DNA from: an uncultured Acidobacteriota bacterium
GTDB lineage: Bacteria > Acidobacteriota > Blastocatellia > RBC074
Length of the DNA: 5,575 nucleotides
Assembly (NCBI GenBank): GCA_937967285.1
Contig: CALBSU010000009.1
Location: 1 to 5,575, forward strand
Direction: 5' to 3'
This document shows, piece by piece, positions 1-5,575 of this stretch. A model generated the notes under the pieces. The model had not been told where the DNA came from. It made no database searches and saw only the letters and a program-made list of their open reading frames with translations. The first letter of the stretch is position 1. Each line of letters begins with the position of its first letter. A program made the position numbers and the translations under genes.

Positions 1-776
1 ATCTTCCACCTGTTTTTGCTGAGCAGTTGGAGGACCTGCTTGATCGGCGTATCGCCCTGTCCGAACGGAACGTTATCGCCCTGATTGCGTTTGCGGTCCT
101 TGATATGCAGGCTGACGATGCGGTTGTGATGCTTCTGCAGAAAATCGACGGCATCGAATCCGGCGGCGGTGAAGTGCCCGATATCGAGGTTGATGCAGAT
201 GTACTCTGAATTGCCCTCCATTGCGCGGGCGAAATCGTCCGGAGTGGCGAATTCGTTCGGTCTGATGTTTGAGTGGTTATGCATGCCGACGCGGATTTTG
301 TAGTCGCGGGCATAGGCGTCGACGCGCCGGGCGGTATTGACGGTGGCAGAGGCGGTAATGGCTTTGGCGCCGAGCGCTTTGGCCATCTCGAATCCGCGCT
401 GGATCTCCTGGTCGGTGAAATCGTCCCTGAAGCTGTAGTTGTAAGCGTAGAGTTCGATACCGGCGCTCTTGAACTTCTCTCCGATCAGCCTGAAATGGTT
501 GAGGGAGGTTGTGATGCGCCAGACGCGGCGCGCATCGCGATCGAGGTCTTTCGGCTCGACGTGGCCGCTCCAGAGCTCGCAGGATGAGAGCCCGATCTCG
601 TTCATTGCCCGGATCGCGTCATCGAGCGGGCGATCGCGAAAACTGTAGCTCTGGGCGCCGATCTGGACGCCCTTGACGATGGAACTTTTCCTGTCGGCCG
701 CCGCGCCGGTGAGCGCGCCCGCCGCGATGCCGCCGAGGGCCAGCCTGGCCCACTGCCTTCTGGTCATTTCGTTCAT
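1..776 (-). CDS. Tat-exported sugar phosphate isomerase/epimerase-like TIM-barrel protein (3' end missing)
   Basis: I translated this directly from the minus strand: 258 codons from the ATG at 776-774 to the left edge, with no stop, so the C-terminus is cut off. The N-terminus has a twin-arginine motif (TRRQWARLALGG, residues 5-16) and a small-residue hydrophobic stretch ending AAA near residue 27, predicting Tat export. The mature part resembles the xylose isomerase-like/AP endonuclease 2 TIM-barrel superfamily. Supporting motifs are CELW (66-69), MHNH (165-168), NLDIGHF (196-202) and LHIKD (223-227); the His, Asp and His residues in these usually bind a divalent metal. Family members isomerise or epimerise sugars or polyols, but the substrate cannot be read here. 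A Shine-Dalgarno GAGGTGA at 782-788 sits 4 bases before this ATG, favouring it over Met4. Complete relatives are usually about 280-300 residues, so perhaps 30-40 are missing. It is transcribed divergently from the kinase. Family call firm, reaction unknown. Confidence 0.88.
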   Translation of the reverse strand, partial: MNEMTRRQWARLALGGIAAGALTGAAADRKSSIVKGVQIGAQSYSFRDRPLDDAIRAMNEIGLSSCELWSGHVEPKDLDRDARRVWRITTSLNHFRLIGEKFKSAGIELYAYNYSFRDDFTDQEIQRGFEMAKALGAKAITASATVNTARRVDAYARDYKIRVGMHNHSNIRPNEFATPDDFARAMEGNSEYICINLDIGHFTAAGFDAVDFLQKHHNRIVSLHIKDRKRNQGDNVPFGQGDTPIKQVLQLLSKNRWK

Positions 777-927
777 TGGTTCACCTCGTGTTCGTTACTT
801 TGTACTTTGAGGATTGTACTTTATTATTGCAGCCAGGATCATTTCAAACGAATGCAGCGACTGAGGCCGGCGACCGATCAGCTGAGAGCCATCGATCGTA
901 TTTTCGACCGGCCGGGAGGGGAGTAAT
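777..927. promoter_or_regulatory. Divergent intergenic region between isomerase and kinase genes
   Basis: These 151 bases must hold the start signals for both flanking genes. The left half is AT-rich and carries two exact copies of TTGTACTTT (800-808 and 814-822, period 14), with a degenerate third copy just before them. On the minus strand the second copy contains TACAAT (818-813), an acceptable -10 hexamer about 37 bases before the isomerase ATG, but no convincing -35 lies at the right distance. On the plus strand TATTAT (822-827) could be a -10 for the kinase, again with only a poor -35 (TTGTAC, 800-805). The right half is GC-rich and could fold as a leader structure ahead of the kinase ribosome-binding site. 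The presence of promoters is inferred from gene layout; the exact boxes are weak guesses. Confidence 0.35.
800..822. repeat. 9-bp direct repeat TTGTACTTT, two copies
   Basis: TTGTACTTT occurs at 800-808 and again at 814-822, separated by GAGGA. The repeat lies in the divergent intergenic region and overlaps the possible -10 boxes of both directions. It could be a tandem operator for a shared regulator, or chance in an AT-rich patch. The repeat is seen directly; the regulatory role is inference. Confidence 0.5.
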
Positions 928-1905
928 ATGGCGACGAGTGACAGCCTCGAGCTTGTGCGCACCTGTGTTTCCTGCAAACGCTGCTATCCGGCGAATGTGC
1001 AGTTCTGCAAGGAATGCCTGGTCGAGCTGACGACCATCGAACTTATCCCCCACATCATCAACAGACGATACGAACTGGAGCGGGTGCTGCATCGCGGAGC
1101 GACCGGATACGTCTTCGCCGCGACTGACATGCTCAACTCGCGGGAAGTGGCGATCAAAGTCATCCGCGCGAGCGTGCTGGCCGACCCGCGGGCTCAGGAT
1201 CGTTTTCGACGCGAGGCGCAGATTGCGCAGGGATTTCATCACCCGCAGATCGGAGCGATCTACGATTTCGGCCTGCTCCCGGATGCGAGCGCGTACGTGG
1301 TCGGTGAATTCGTGAAAGGCAAGTCGCTGCGCAATGCGATGCAGGTGATCGGGAAGTTTTCGGTGCAGGAGACGGTCGAGATCGTCGTCTCGACCTGCAC
1401 GGCGCTCGATGCTGCGCACAAGGCGGGTCTGGTTCATCGCGACCTGAAACCGGAGTCGATCATCCTTCTCGACGCGCCGACTCCGAACGGCGCGATCGTC
1501 AGGCTGGTCGATTTCAGTTTCGCCAAGGTGGCGTCGGGGCGTGAATTCGTACCGGGGACGACGGCGAAGCTGCAGAGCCAGGGGCAGTTGCCGCTGAGAC
1601 CGACATACGTCAGCCCCGAACAGTTCAAGGGCGAAGAAGCCGATCTGCGCTCGGATATCTATTCGCTGGGCGTGATCGCTTACGAGATGCTCGCCGGCCA
1701 GCCGCCTTTCGTCGCCAGCAAAGTCGGGGAGTTCGGCGTCAAGCTGCTCAATTTTCGCCCGACGCCGCTCCACGTACTGGACTCGGACATCAACCTGCTG
1801 GTCGAGGCCGAGATCTTCAAGGCGCTCGAGAAGGATCCGATCGACCGTCAGCAGAGAGCCGTAGAATTCAGCCGCGGCCTGCTCAATGCGCTCCAGATCG
1901 GCTGA
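928..1905 (+). CDS. Zinc-ribbon Ser/Thr protein kinase, soluble, with atypical active-site residues
   Basis: A 325-residue Hanks-type kinase. A four-Cys zinc ribbon opens it (C16-x2-C19-x7-C27-x2-C30, with an extra C13), followed by a kinase domain at about residues 48-320. Visible kinase parts are the glycine-rich loop (HRGATGYV, 55-62), VAIK with K77, helix-C Glu E96, HRDLKPES (170-177, catalytic D172), DFS (195-197), SPEQ (229-232) and SDIYSLGV (242-249). Three positions depart from consensus: the first loop Gly is His55, the metal-binding Asn after DLKPE is Ser177, and the DFG Gly is Ser197. The essential Lys and both catalytic Asp residues remain, so it may be active, weakly active, or a regulated near-pseudokinase. 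There is no transmembrane segment, PASTA or other sensor domain, so a cytoplasmic protein is expected, with the zinc ribbon as probable interaction module. A purine-rich Shine-Dalgarno (GGAGGGGAG, 915-923) precedes the ATG by 4 bases. Its target is unknown. Confidence 0.93.
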   Translation: MATSDSLELVRTCVSCKRCYPANVQFCKECLVELTTIELIPHIINRRYELERVLHRGATGYVFAATDMLNSREVAIKVIRASVLADPRAQDRFRREAQIAQGFHHPQIGAIYDFGLLPDASAYVVGEFVKGKSLRNAMQVIGKFSVQETVEIVVSTCTALDAAHKAGLVHRDLKPESIILLDAPTPNGAIVRLVDFSFAKVASGREFVPGTTAKLQSQGQLPLRPTYVSPEQFKGEEADLRSDIYSLGVIAYEMLAGQPPFVASKVGEFGVKLLNFRPTPLHVLDSDINLLVEAEIFKALEKDPIDRQQRAVEFSRGLLNALQIG

Positions 1906-1913
1906 GTCCCCCT

Positions 1914-3170
1914 TCAGCTTCTGAACAATCCCCTGAATTTCGACTGATCGACCGTGTATCCGGGAAAGATCGACTTCAGATCGCCGGAGCCGAGATGCCT
2001 GCTCGCAATCTCGGCGAAGACGTTGCGGAAGTCGGTGGTGACGGCCAGGTCGCGCTGTTCGTAGAGCTGTTCGGTTGCGATCCCCGGCCAGTCGCCATGA
2101 ATCTTTCCGCCGTTGACCTTTCCGCCGACGACGAACATGGCGCTGGCGTGACCGTGATCGGTGCCGCGGTTGCCGTTCTCTTTCGCGGTTCGGCCGAATT
2201 CAGTCATGGTCAGAATGACGACCTGATCGGCAAATTTCTGAAGGTCCGCATAGAGCGCGGTAATGCCCTGTGAGAGTTCGGCCAGCCGCAGGGCGAACTG
2301 CCCCTGCGCGGCTCCCTGATTGGCGTGCGTGTCCCACCCGCCGATGTCGGTGAAAGCCACTTCGAGGCCGATGTCGGACTTGATCAACTGGGCGATCTGC
2401 CGGAGCCGGGCGCCGAACTGGCCGCGCGGGTACTGAACGCCGGCCTCGGGCTGATACCGTGTCGGGTTCGTGCTCTTGAGCATCCTGACCGCCTCGAACG
2501 TTTCACGGCCGGTGCCGCGCAAAGCTTCGCTGACGGTCTGTTCGTACATCGCCTCGAAGCCGCCTTCGACCTGTTTGGCGACCGCCCCGCGGCCGCCGCG
2601 GATGGCGAAATCATCGATGCTGGTCATGGCGATGGCGGATGCCTTGCCCTGCATCGCGCGCGGCATGTTCGGTCCCATGGCGACCGCTCTGAAGGGAGAG
2701 GCCTTCGGATCCGAACTCGACTGCAGATACCGGTTGAGCCACCCGTCGGAAGTGCTCTTGACTCCCGGCGTTCCCGATTCCATGTAGTCCTGCGCGTCGA
2801 AATGCGAGCGAGTGTTGTCGGGTGATCCGACGGCGTGGATGACGGCCAGTTGCCGCTGATCGTAGAGCGGCTTGAATGCCGCCAGCGCCGGATGGAGCCC
2901 GAAATACCCGTCCAGGTCGAGCACGCCGCCTTCTCCGGTACGCGGAATCGCGATGCTCGGACGGAGGCGGGAATAGTTCTGATCTCCGAACGGGACGACG
3001 GCGTTCAGTCCATCCATTGCGCCGCGCTGAAAGATCGCGATCAGAATCCGCTTCCGGCCGTCGGAGCTCGCCAGCGCCCGCGTCAGGAAGGACGGAGAAG
3101 CCGTCATCGCACCCAGCCCGGCCAGCGCTATCCCGCCGCCCTTGATGAAGTATCTTCGATTCATCGTCAT
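1914..3170 (-). CDS. DUF1501 family protein with Tat signal
   Basis: A 418-residue DUF1501 protein, a family I recall as related to the alkaline phosphatase/sulfatase fold. The N-terminus MTMNRRYFIKGGG is a clear twin-arginine signal (R5, R6), followed by a hydrophobic stretch to about residue 34, so it is probably exported folded, possibly with bound metal. Family landmarks are RGAMDGLNAVVPFGD (49-63), GLHPAL (91-96), RSHFDAQDYMESG (121-133), GGWDTHANQG (277-286), TEFGRTAKENGNRGTDHGH (323-341) and the C-terminal TTDFRNVFAEI (378-388). The conserved His and Asp residues (H123, D125, D280, H282, D338, H339, H341) are the likely metal or active-site set. Length is normal for the family and no frame is broken. 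It is the second gene of an operon behind DUF1800. Its 3' end faces the kinase gene 8 bases away with no clear terminator. The molecular activity of DUF1501 is not established, so I give no enzyme name. Confidence 0.93.
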   Translation of the reverse strand: MTMNRRYFIKGGGIALAGLGAMTASPSFLTRALASSDGRKRILIAIFQRGAMDGLNAVVPFGDQNYSRLRPSIAIPRTGEGGVLDLDGYFGLHPALAAFKPLYDQRQLAVIHAVGSPDNTRSHFDAQDYMESGTPGVKSTSDGWLNRYLQSSSDPKASPFRAVAMGPNMPRAMQGKASAIAMTSIDDFAIRGGRGAVAKQVEGGFEAMYEQTVSEALRGTGRETFEAVRMLKSTNPTRYQPEAGVQYPRGQFGARLRQIAQLIKSDIGLEVAFTDIGGWDTHANQGAAQGQFALRLAELSQGITALYADLQKFADQVVILTMTEFGRTAKENGNRGTDHGHASAMFVVGGKVNGGKIHGDWPGIATEQLYEQRDLAVTTDFRNVFAEIASRHLGSGDLKSIFPGYTVDQSKFRGLFRS

Positions 3171-3174
3171 ACTG

Positions 3175-3184
3175 CTCACCTCTC
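3175..3184 (-). promoter_or_regulatory. Ribosome-binding site that fixes the DUF1501 start
   Basis: On the minus strand GAGAGGTGAG lies 4 bases before the ATG at 3170-3168. An in-frame GTG at 3179-3177, which would add three residues, lies inside this Shine-Dalgarno and cannot use it. The ATG start is therefore preferred, and it places the twin-arginine pair at residues 5-6. Confidence 0.75.
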
Positions 3185-3192
3185 AATCGGAA

Positions 3193-4902
3193 CTACTGCC
3201 GCTGAAATTCGGGAGATCCAAGGATCAGGCCGACTATTTTGACCAGATCGGCGCCGGCCAGCTCCGCCTTCGCCTGCTCCTGGAGAGTCTTGTCTATCGT
3301 CCTGCGAGTCTGTTCGGAGACCTGACCGTTGAGCAGACGATCGACCAGGCGGTCGACGGCCTGCGCTGGTTTCGCAGTCTCGAATCCTGAAGTCAGCGAT
3401 TCGAGTCCGACCCGAGTGCCCGGAATCCGGTTGGCGCTCAGAGCCAGGCCGAAGTTCATCCGCTCGAGCAGAGCGCCGGTATTGACCCAGTGCTCTGACG
3501 TATCGGGGTAGCCGGTCGGCGGTTGCGCGAGGTAGAGCCCCTCGCCCATCTTCGCGATCCACTGATGGAACGCCGGGCCGCCGTTGGTCTCGGCGCCGAT
3601 GGCGCGAACCGCGCTGACGGTCATCTCGAACGGCGTCTTGATCTTGGCGCGATAGTTTTCGGGAGCCCAGAATTCGCGCGATTTGAACATCGTCAGCAGG
3701 ACCTCGCGGATGTCGCCGCCGGTTTTGAGCCAGGTCTTCGACATGCTCTCGACCAGCGATTGCGGCGGATTGTCCGAGACGAACTTGCGCGCCAGCTTGG
3801 TCGAGACGAACTTCGCGGTCGACGGATGCGAGGCGAGGATGCGGATCACCGTCTCGCCGTCCTTCTTGCCGCCGCCGGCCGGAATCCTGTGGCCGAGCAC
3901 GACCTTCTCGCCGTCATCGTGCGCGAAACGGTTGAAGACGAACTCGGCCGCTCCCCGCGGATTCCTGATCGTCCAGCCGGTGAAGCAGCGGGCCACTTCC
4001 TGAACATCCTTCTGAGTGTAGCCGCCGTCGACGCCGAGCGTGTGCAGCTCCATTATCTCGCGAGCGTAATTTTCGTTGATGCCGCGCGGACGGCGCTGCT
4101 GCGCGTTCTGCGGCTGCTGGCGCAGTCGGCCGATCGCCCTGCCCCTCATCATCCGATTCTGCATGTCCGGCGAAACGCTCTGAAAATTGTCGAGGTAGAA
4201 GAGCATGGCCGGGCTTTCGGCCGTCGCCAGAAGCAGATCCTCGAACTTGCCGAAGACGCGCGGGCGGATGGTGTCGCGTTCGTAGGAGGTCGTCAGGATG
4301 CGGTCGGCGCCCTTCTGGATGAAGACGTTGAAATGATTGAACCAGAAATCGGTCATCGCCTCCTGCAACTGGCGTTCGCTGTACACGGCGCGCAGGATCT
4401 TGGCCTGCTGCATCTCGCGCACGACCTGCTGGGGCTGACGATAGCCCATCTCATTCAGCGCCTTGAGCGTCTCACGCCGGCGGAGCCGTTCATCGGCATC
4501 GGCCCGCGGCATCTCCGACGGATCCTGCTGGCCCTGAGGCTGCGGCAGTTCGATCCCCTTCTCTTTCAACGCCTGCCGGATAACCTGCGGCGGAGGATAA
4601 TATTTCGCCAGTTCGCTCGTGCTCAGATGAATGCTCTCGATCGCCTTCAACTTCTCTTCAAGCGCTCTGTCGTCGATCGAACCGGGATTGAGCTGCTTCT
4701 CCAGATACTTCTCCCAGCCGAGCTTCATCACGGCATCCACATCGCCGGGGCGCGGTCCGAACGTTATCCGATCCAGCAGGTGCGCTGCCTTCTGCCTCGC
4801 ATCCGGCTTCGCCGGCACGGCTCGCTCCGCCGATGCCATCCCCGCCGGCCCGCTCAGACTCAGCATCGCCACCAGCACCCAGATCATTATCTTTCTGCTC
4901 AT
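3193..4902 (-). CDS. DUF1800 family secreted protein
   Basis: A 569-residue DUF1800 protein. Residues 1-25 form a Sec signal peptide (MSRK, then a hydrophobic core, then ASA before E26). The mature protein begins with the family hallmark AAHLLDRITFGPRPGDVDAV (39-58). It continues with DFWFNHFNVF (185-194), NENYAREIMELHTLGVDGGY (276-295), the Trp-containing VARCFTGWTI (303-312), HPSTAKFVSTKLARKFV (359-375) and TGYPDTSEHWVNTGALLERM (463-482). Two polar, Gln/Pro-rich stretches interrupt it: about 119-133 and a Gln/Arg-rich one at about 248-274. Length is usual for the family and the frame is intact. The gene leads a two-gene minus-strand operon; DUF1501 starts 22 bases after its stop. DUF1800 and DUF1501 recur side by side in many phyla, which suggests a joint envelope function, but no biochemical role is established. 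An AT-rich region rich in repeats lies upstream. Confidence 0.93.
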   Translation of the reverse strand: MSRKIMIWVLVAMLSLSGPAGMASAERAVPAKPDARQKAAHLLDRITFGPRPGDVDAVMKLGWEKYLEKQLNPGSIDDRALEEKLKAIESIHLSTSELAKYYPPPQVIRQALKEKGIELPQPQGQQDPSEMPRADADERLRRRETLKALNEMGYRQPQQVVREMQQAKILRAVYSERQLQEAMTDFWFNHFNVFIQKGADRILTTSYERDTIRPRVFGKFEDLLLATAESPAMLFYLDNFQSVSPDMQNRMMRGRAIGRLRQQPQNAQQRRPRGINENYAREIMELHTLGVDGGYTQKDVQEVARCFTGWTIRNPRGAAEFVFNRFAHDDGEKVVLGHRIPAGGGKKDGETVIRILASHPSTAKFVSTKLARKFVSDNPPQSLVESMSKTWLKTGGDIREVLLTMFKSREFWAPENYRAKIKTPFEMTVSAVRAIGAETNGGPAFHQWIAKMGEGLYLAQPPTGYPDTSEHWVNTGALLERMNFGLALSANRIPGTRVGLESLTSGFETAKPAQAVDRLVDRLLNGQVSEQTRRTIDKTLQEQAKAELAGADLVKIVGLILGSPEFQRQ

Positions 4903-4906
4903 CTGT

Positions 4907-4914
4907 CCCTCCCC
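4907..4914 (-). promoter_or_regulatory. Ribosome-binding site that fixes the DUF1800 start
   Basis: GGGGAGGG on the minus strand ends 4 bases before the ATG at 4902-4900. A longer reading from the GTG at 4920-4918 would place this Shine-Dalgarno inside the coding region and put six polar residues before the signal peptide. The ATG gives a standard signal peptide (MSRK plus hydrophobic core), so it is the better start. Confidence 0.75.
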
Positions 4915-4934
4915 ATTCACAGGAAGTAATTTGT

Positions 4935-5103
<169 letters not shown>

Positions 5104-5110
5104 AAAAAAC

Positions 5111-5136
5111 TTATGTTCCACTATACTCAATGTAAC
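5111..5136 (+). repeat. Direct repeat copy B flanking the long inverted repeat
   Basis: This is the partner of copy A: TTATGT at 5111-5116, core CACTATACTCAATG at 5119-5132, TAAC at 5133-5136. Compared with copy A it has a two-base insertion after TTATGT and lacks four bases before TAAC. It begins 7 bases beyond the right arm of the inverted repeat. On the minus strand it contains TATAGT (5125-5120), close to a -10 consensus but without a recognisable -35. Confidence 0.6.
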
Positions 5137-5209
5137 GTGAATTCTGCCCGTTACACATCCTTAGACGTGTCGATTCGCTTCCTGGTCCGATTTTTTACAG
5201 GGATTTTTA

Positions 5210-5223
5210 CCGCCGGCCGGCGG
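5210..5223. repeat. 14-bp GC-only perfect palindrome
   Basis: CCGCCGGCCGGCGG is its own reverse complement and sits in otherwise AT-rich DNA, directly after GATTTTTAC. It could be a protein-binding site or a small hairpin (CCGCC/GGCGG around GGCC). No U-run follows it on either strand, so it is not a good intrinsic terminator. Confidence 0.5.
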
Positions 5224-5236
5224 ATCGAAAGGATCT

Positions 5237-5301
5237 GAAAACAAGGAAGGCTGCCTGGAACCGTAAAGCCTCCCCCAAGAACTATACGGTTCCAGACAGC
5301 C
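5237..5301 (-). terminator. Possible minus-strand intrinsic terminator hairpin
   Basis: GGCTGCCTGGAACCGTA (5249-5265) and TACGGTTCCAGACAGCC (5285-5301) form a 17-position stem around a 19-base loop. The single imperfection is a C-A mismatch in a plus-strand RNA but a U-G wobble in a minus-strand RNA, which favours minus-strand function. On the minus strand the stem is followed by TTCCTTGTTTTC (5248-5237), a modest U-rich tail. The large loop and imperfect tail make this a weaker terminator than usual. It begins 3 bases after the stop of the 62-codon ORF. The loop, read on the minus strand, contains GGGGGAGG, which resembles a Shine-Dalgarno sequence. Confidence 0.4.
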
Positions 5302-5304
5302 GCC

Positions 5305-5493
5305 CTATCTCTGGTACGGACAACGATCACTCTTCAGCAACCGTTGTTTTAAGTGTCCCCCAACACTTTCCGTACTCGAGTAACTGCTGAAGCATTGCTT
5401 GTCGGCATATACCATTGCAACGACCGTACCACTGGACGTCTCCAGCAAATTTTTCCTGCTCGCCGCCTGTAAACTATTGAAAACAATATACAT
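5305..5493 (-). CDS. Doubtful small ORF, 62 residues, unrecognised
   Basis: The reading frame runs from the ATG at 5493-5491 to a TAG at 5307-5305. The product is rich in Ser, Lys and Arg, with two cysteines (in KQCFSS and DRCPYQR), no membrane segment, no signal peptide and no family motif that I recognise. The upstream sequence GAGAAGTGGATTTTT gives only a poor ribosome-binding site. In favour of a real transcript, the frame stops 3 bases before a hairpin that pairs best as minus-strand RNA. Against a protein are the short length, weak start and location in AT-rich intergenic DNA. The stretch could equally be part of a small RNA or chance. Confidence 0.2.
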   Translation of the reverse strand: MYIVFNSLQAASRKNLLETSSGTVVAMVYADKQCFSSYSSTESVGGHLKQRLLKSDRCPYQR

Positions 5494-5547
5494 AAAAATC
5501 CACTTCTCATGTCGCGGATTTAGAATCGGTTAATCGGGAAGGTAATT

Positions 5548-5575
5548 GTGACCAGAAATCATACATTGAAATTCG
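5548..5575 (+). CDS. Possible start of a further plus-strand gene (cut by window edge)
   Basis: A GTG at 5548-5550 is preceded by GGGAAGG (5536-5542) with 5 bases between, a good Shine-Dalgarno arrangement. The nine visible codons read MTRNHTLKF with no stop, and the nearest upstream in-frame stop is the TAG at 5521-5523. Nothing about function can be said from nine residues. If real, it would be divergent from everything to its left on the minus strand. Confidence 0.35.

Noticed and set aside
27..587. Two plus-strand open frames within the isomerase gene
   Set aside because: They are antisense shadows of the minus-strand isomerase-like gene, whose motifs run through the same region.
844..1773. 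309-codon minus-strand open frame antisense to the kinase
   Set aside because: The translation is Arg/Asp/Leu-rich without domain signals, and it overlaps a kinase with nearly all expected motifs on the plus strand.
1906..1925. Possible bidirectional terminator between the convergent kinase and DUF1501 genes
   Set aside because: Only a 5-bp stem (TTCAG/CTGAA, 1913-1925) is present, partly inside DUF1501 coding sequence, with no U-run on either side.
2325..3242. Several open frames of 90-190 codons on both strands within the DUF1501 gene
   Set aside because: All lie in shadow frames of DUF1501, have skewed compositions, and lack convincing starts or motifs.
3523..4929. 468-codon plus-strand open frame antisense to DUF1800
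   Set aside because: Its product is a low-complexity Arg/Leu/Ala/Asp-rich mix with no motif, typical of the shadow frame of a GC-rich gene. The opposite strand has a complete recognised family with signal peptide and ribosome-binding site.

Overview
The window is a GC-rich bacterial chromosome segment with four solid protein genes. At its right end is an AT-rich, repeat-bearing intergenic stretch of about 630 bases. The gene content suggests an Acidobacteriota-like (or Planctomycetota/Gemmatimonadota-like) heterotroph. It includes a soluble Ser/Thr kinase with an N-terminal zinc ribbon, a DUF1800/DUF1501 pair, and a twin-arginine-exported sugar isomerase-like TIM barrel. This taxonomic guess rests on family knowledge and composition only; there is no rRNA or other marker here.

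Layout, left to right. (1) 1-776, minus strand: most of a Tat-signal-bearing sugar phosphate isomerase/epimerase-like protein, with its C-terminus beyond the left edge. (2) 777-927: a divergent intergenic region with a 9-bp direct repeat and a possible leader hairpin. (3) 928-1905, plus strand: a zinc-ribbon Ser/Thr protein kinase whose catalytic core carries three unusual substitutions. (4) 1914-3170 and 3193-4902, minus strand: a two-gene operon, DUF1800 (Sec signal peptide) followed after 22 bases by DUF1501 (Tat signal). It runs convergently into the kinase gene with only 8 bases between stop codons. (5) 4921-5547: an AT-rich non-coding region. It holds a long hairpin built from GCCAAG-type units and flanked by imperfect direct repeats, a GC-rich 14-bp palindrome, a second hairpin that looks like a minus-strand terminator, and a doubtful 62-codon ORF ending right at that hairpin. 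(6) 5548-5575: a possible start of another plus-strand gene, with a good ribosome-binding site.

How the genes may work together. DUF1800 and DUF1501 are a recurrent pair, and both proteins here are predicted to leave the cytoplasm, so they probably act together in the periplasm or at the cell surface; their biochemical role is not established. The isomerase-like protein is also predicted to be exported and may act on sugars or polyols in the envelope. The kinase is cytoplasmic and has no visible membrane anchor. Nothing in the sequence ties it to either neighbour beyond adjacency. I found no CRISPR array, tRNA, rRNA, transposase or defence gene. The least explained parts are the repeat/hairpin complex upstream of the DUF1800 operon and the altered kinase active site.
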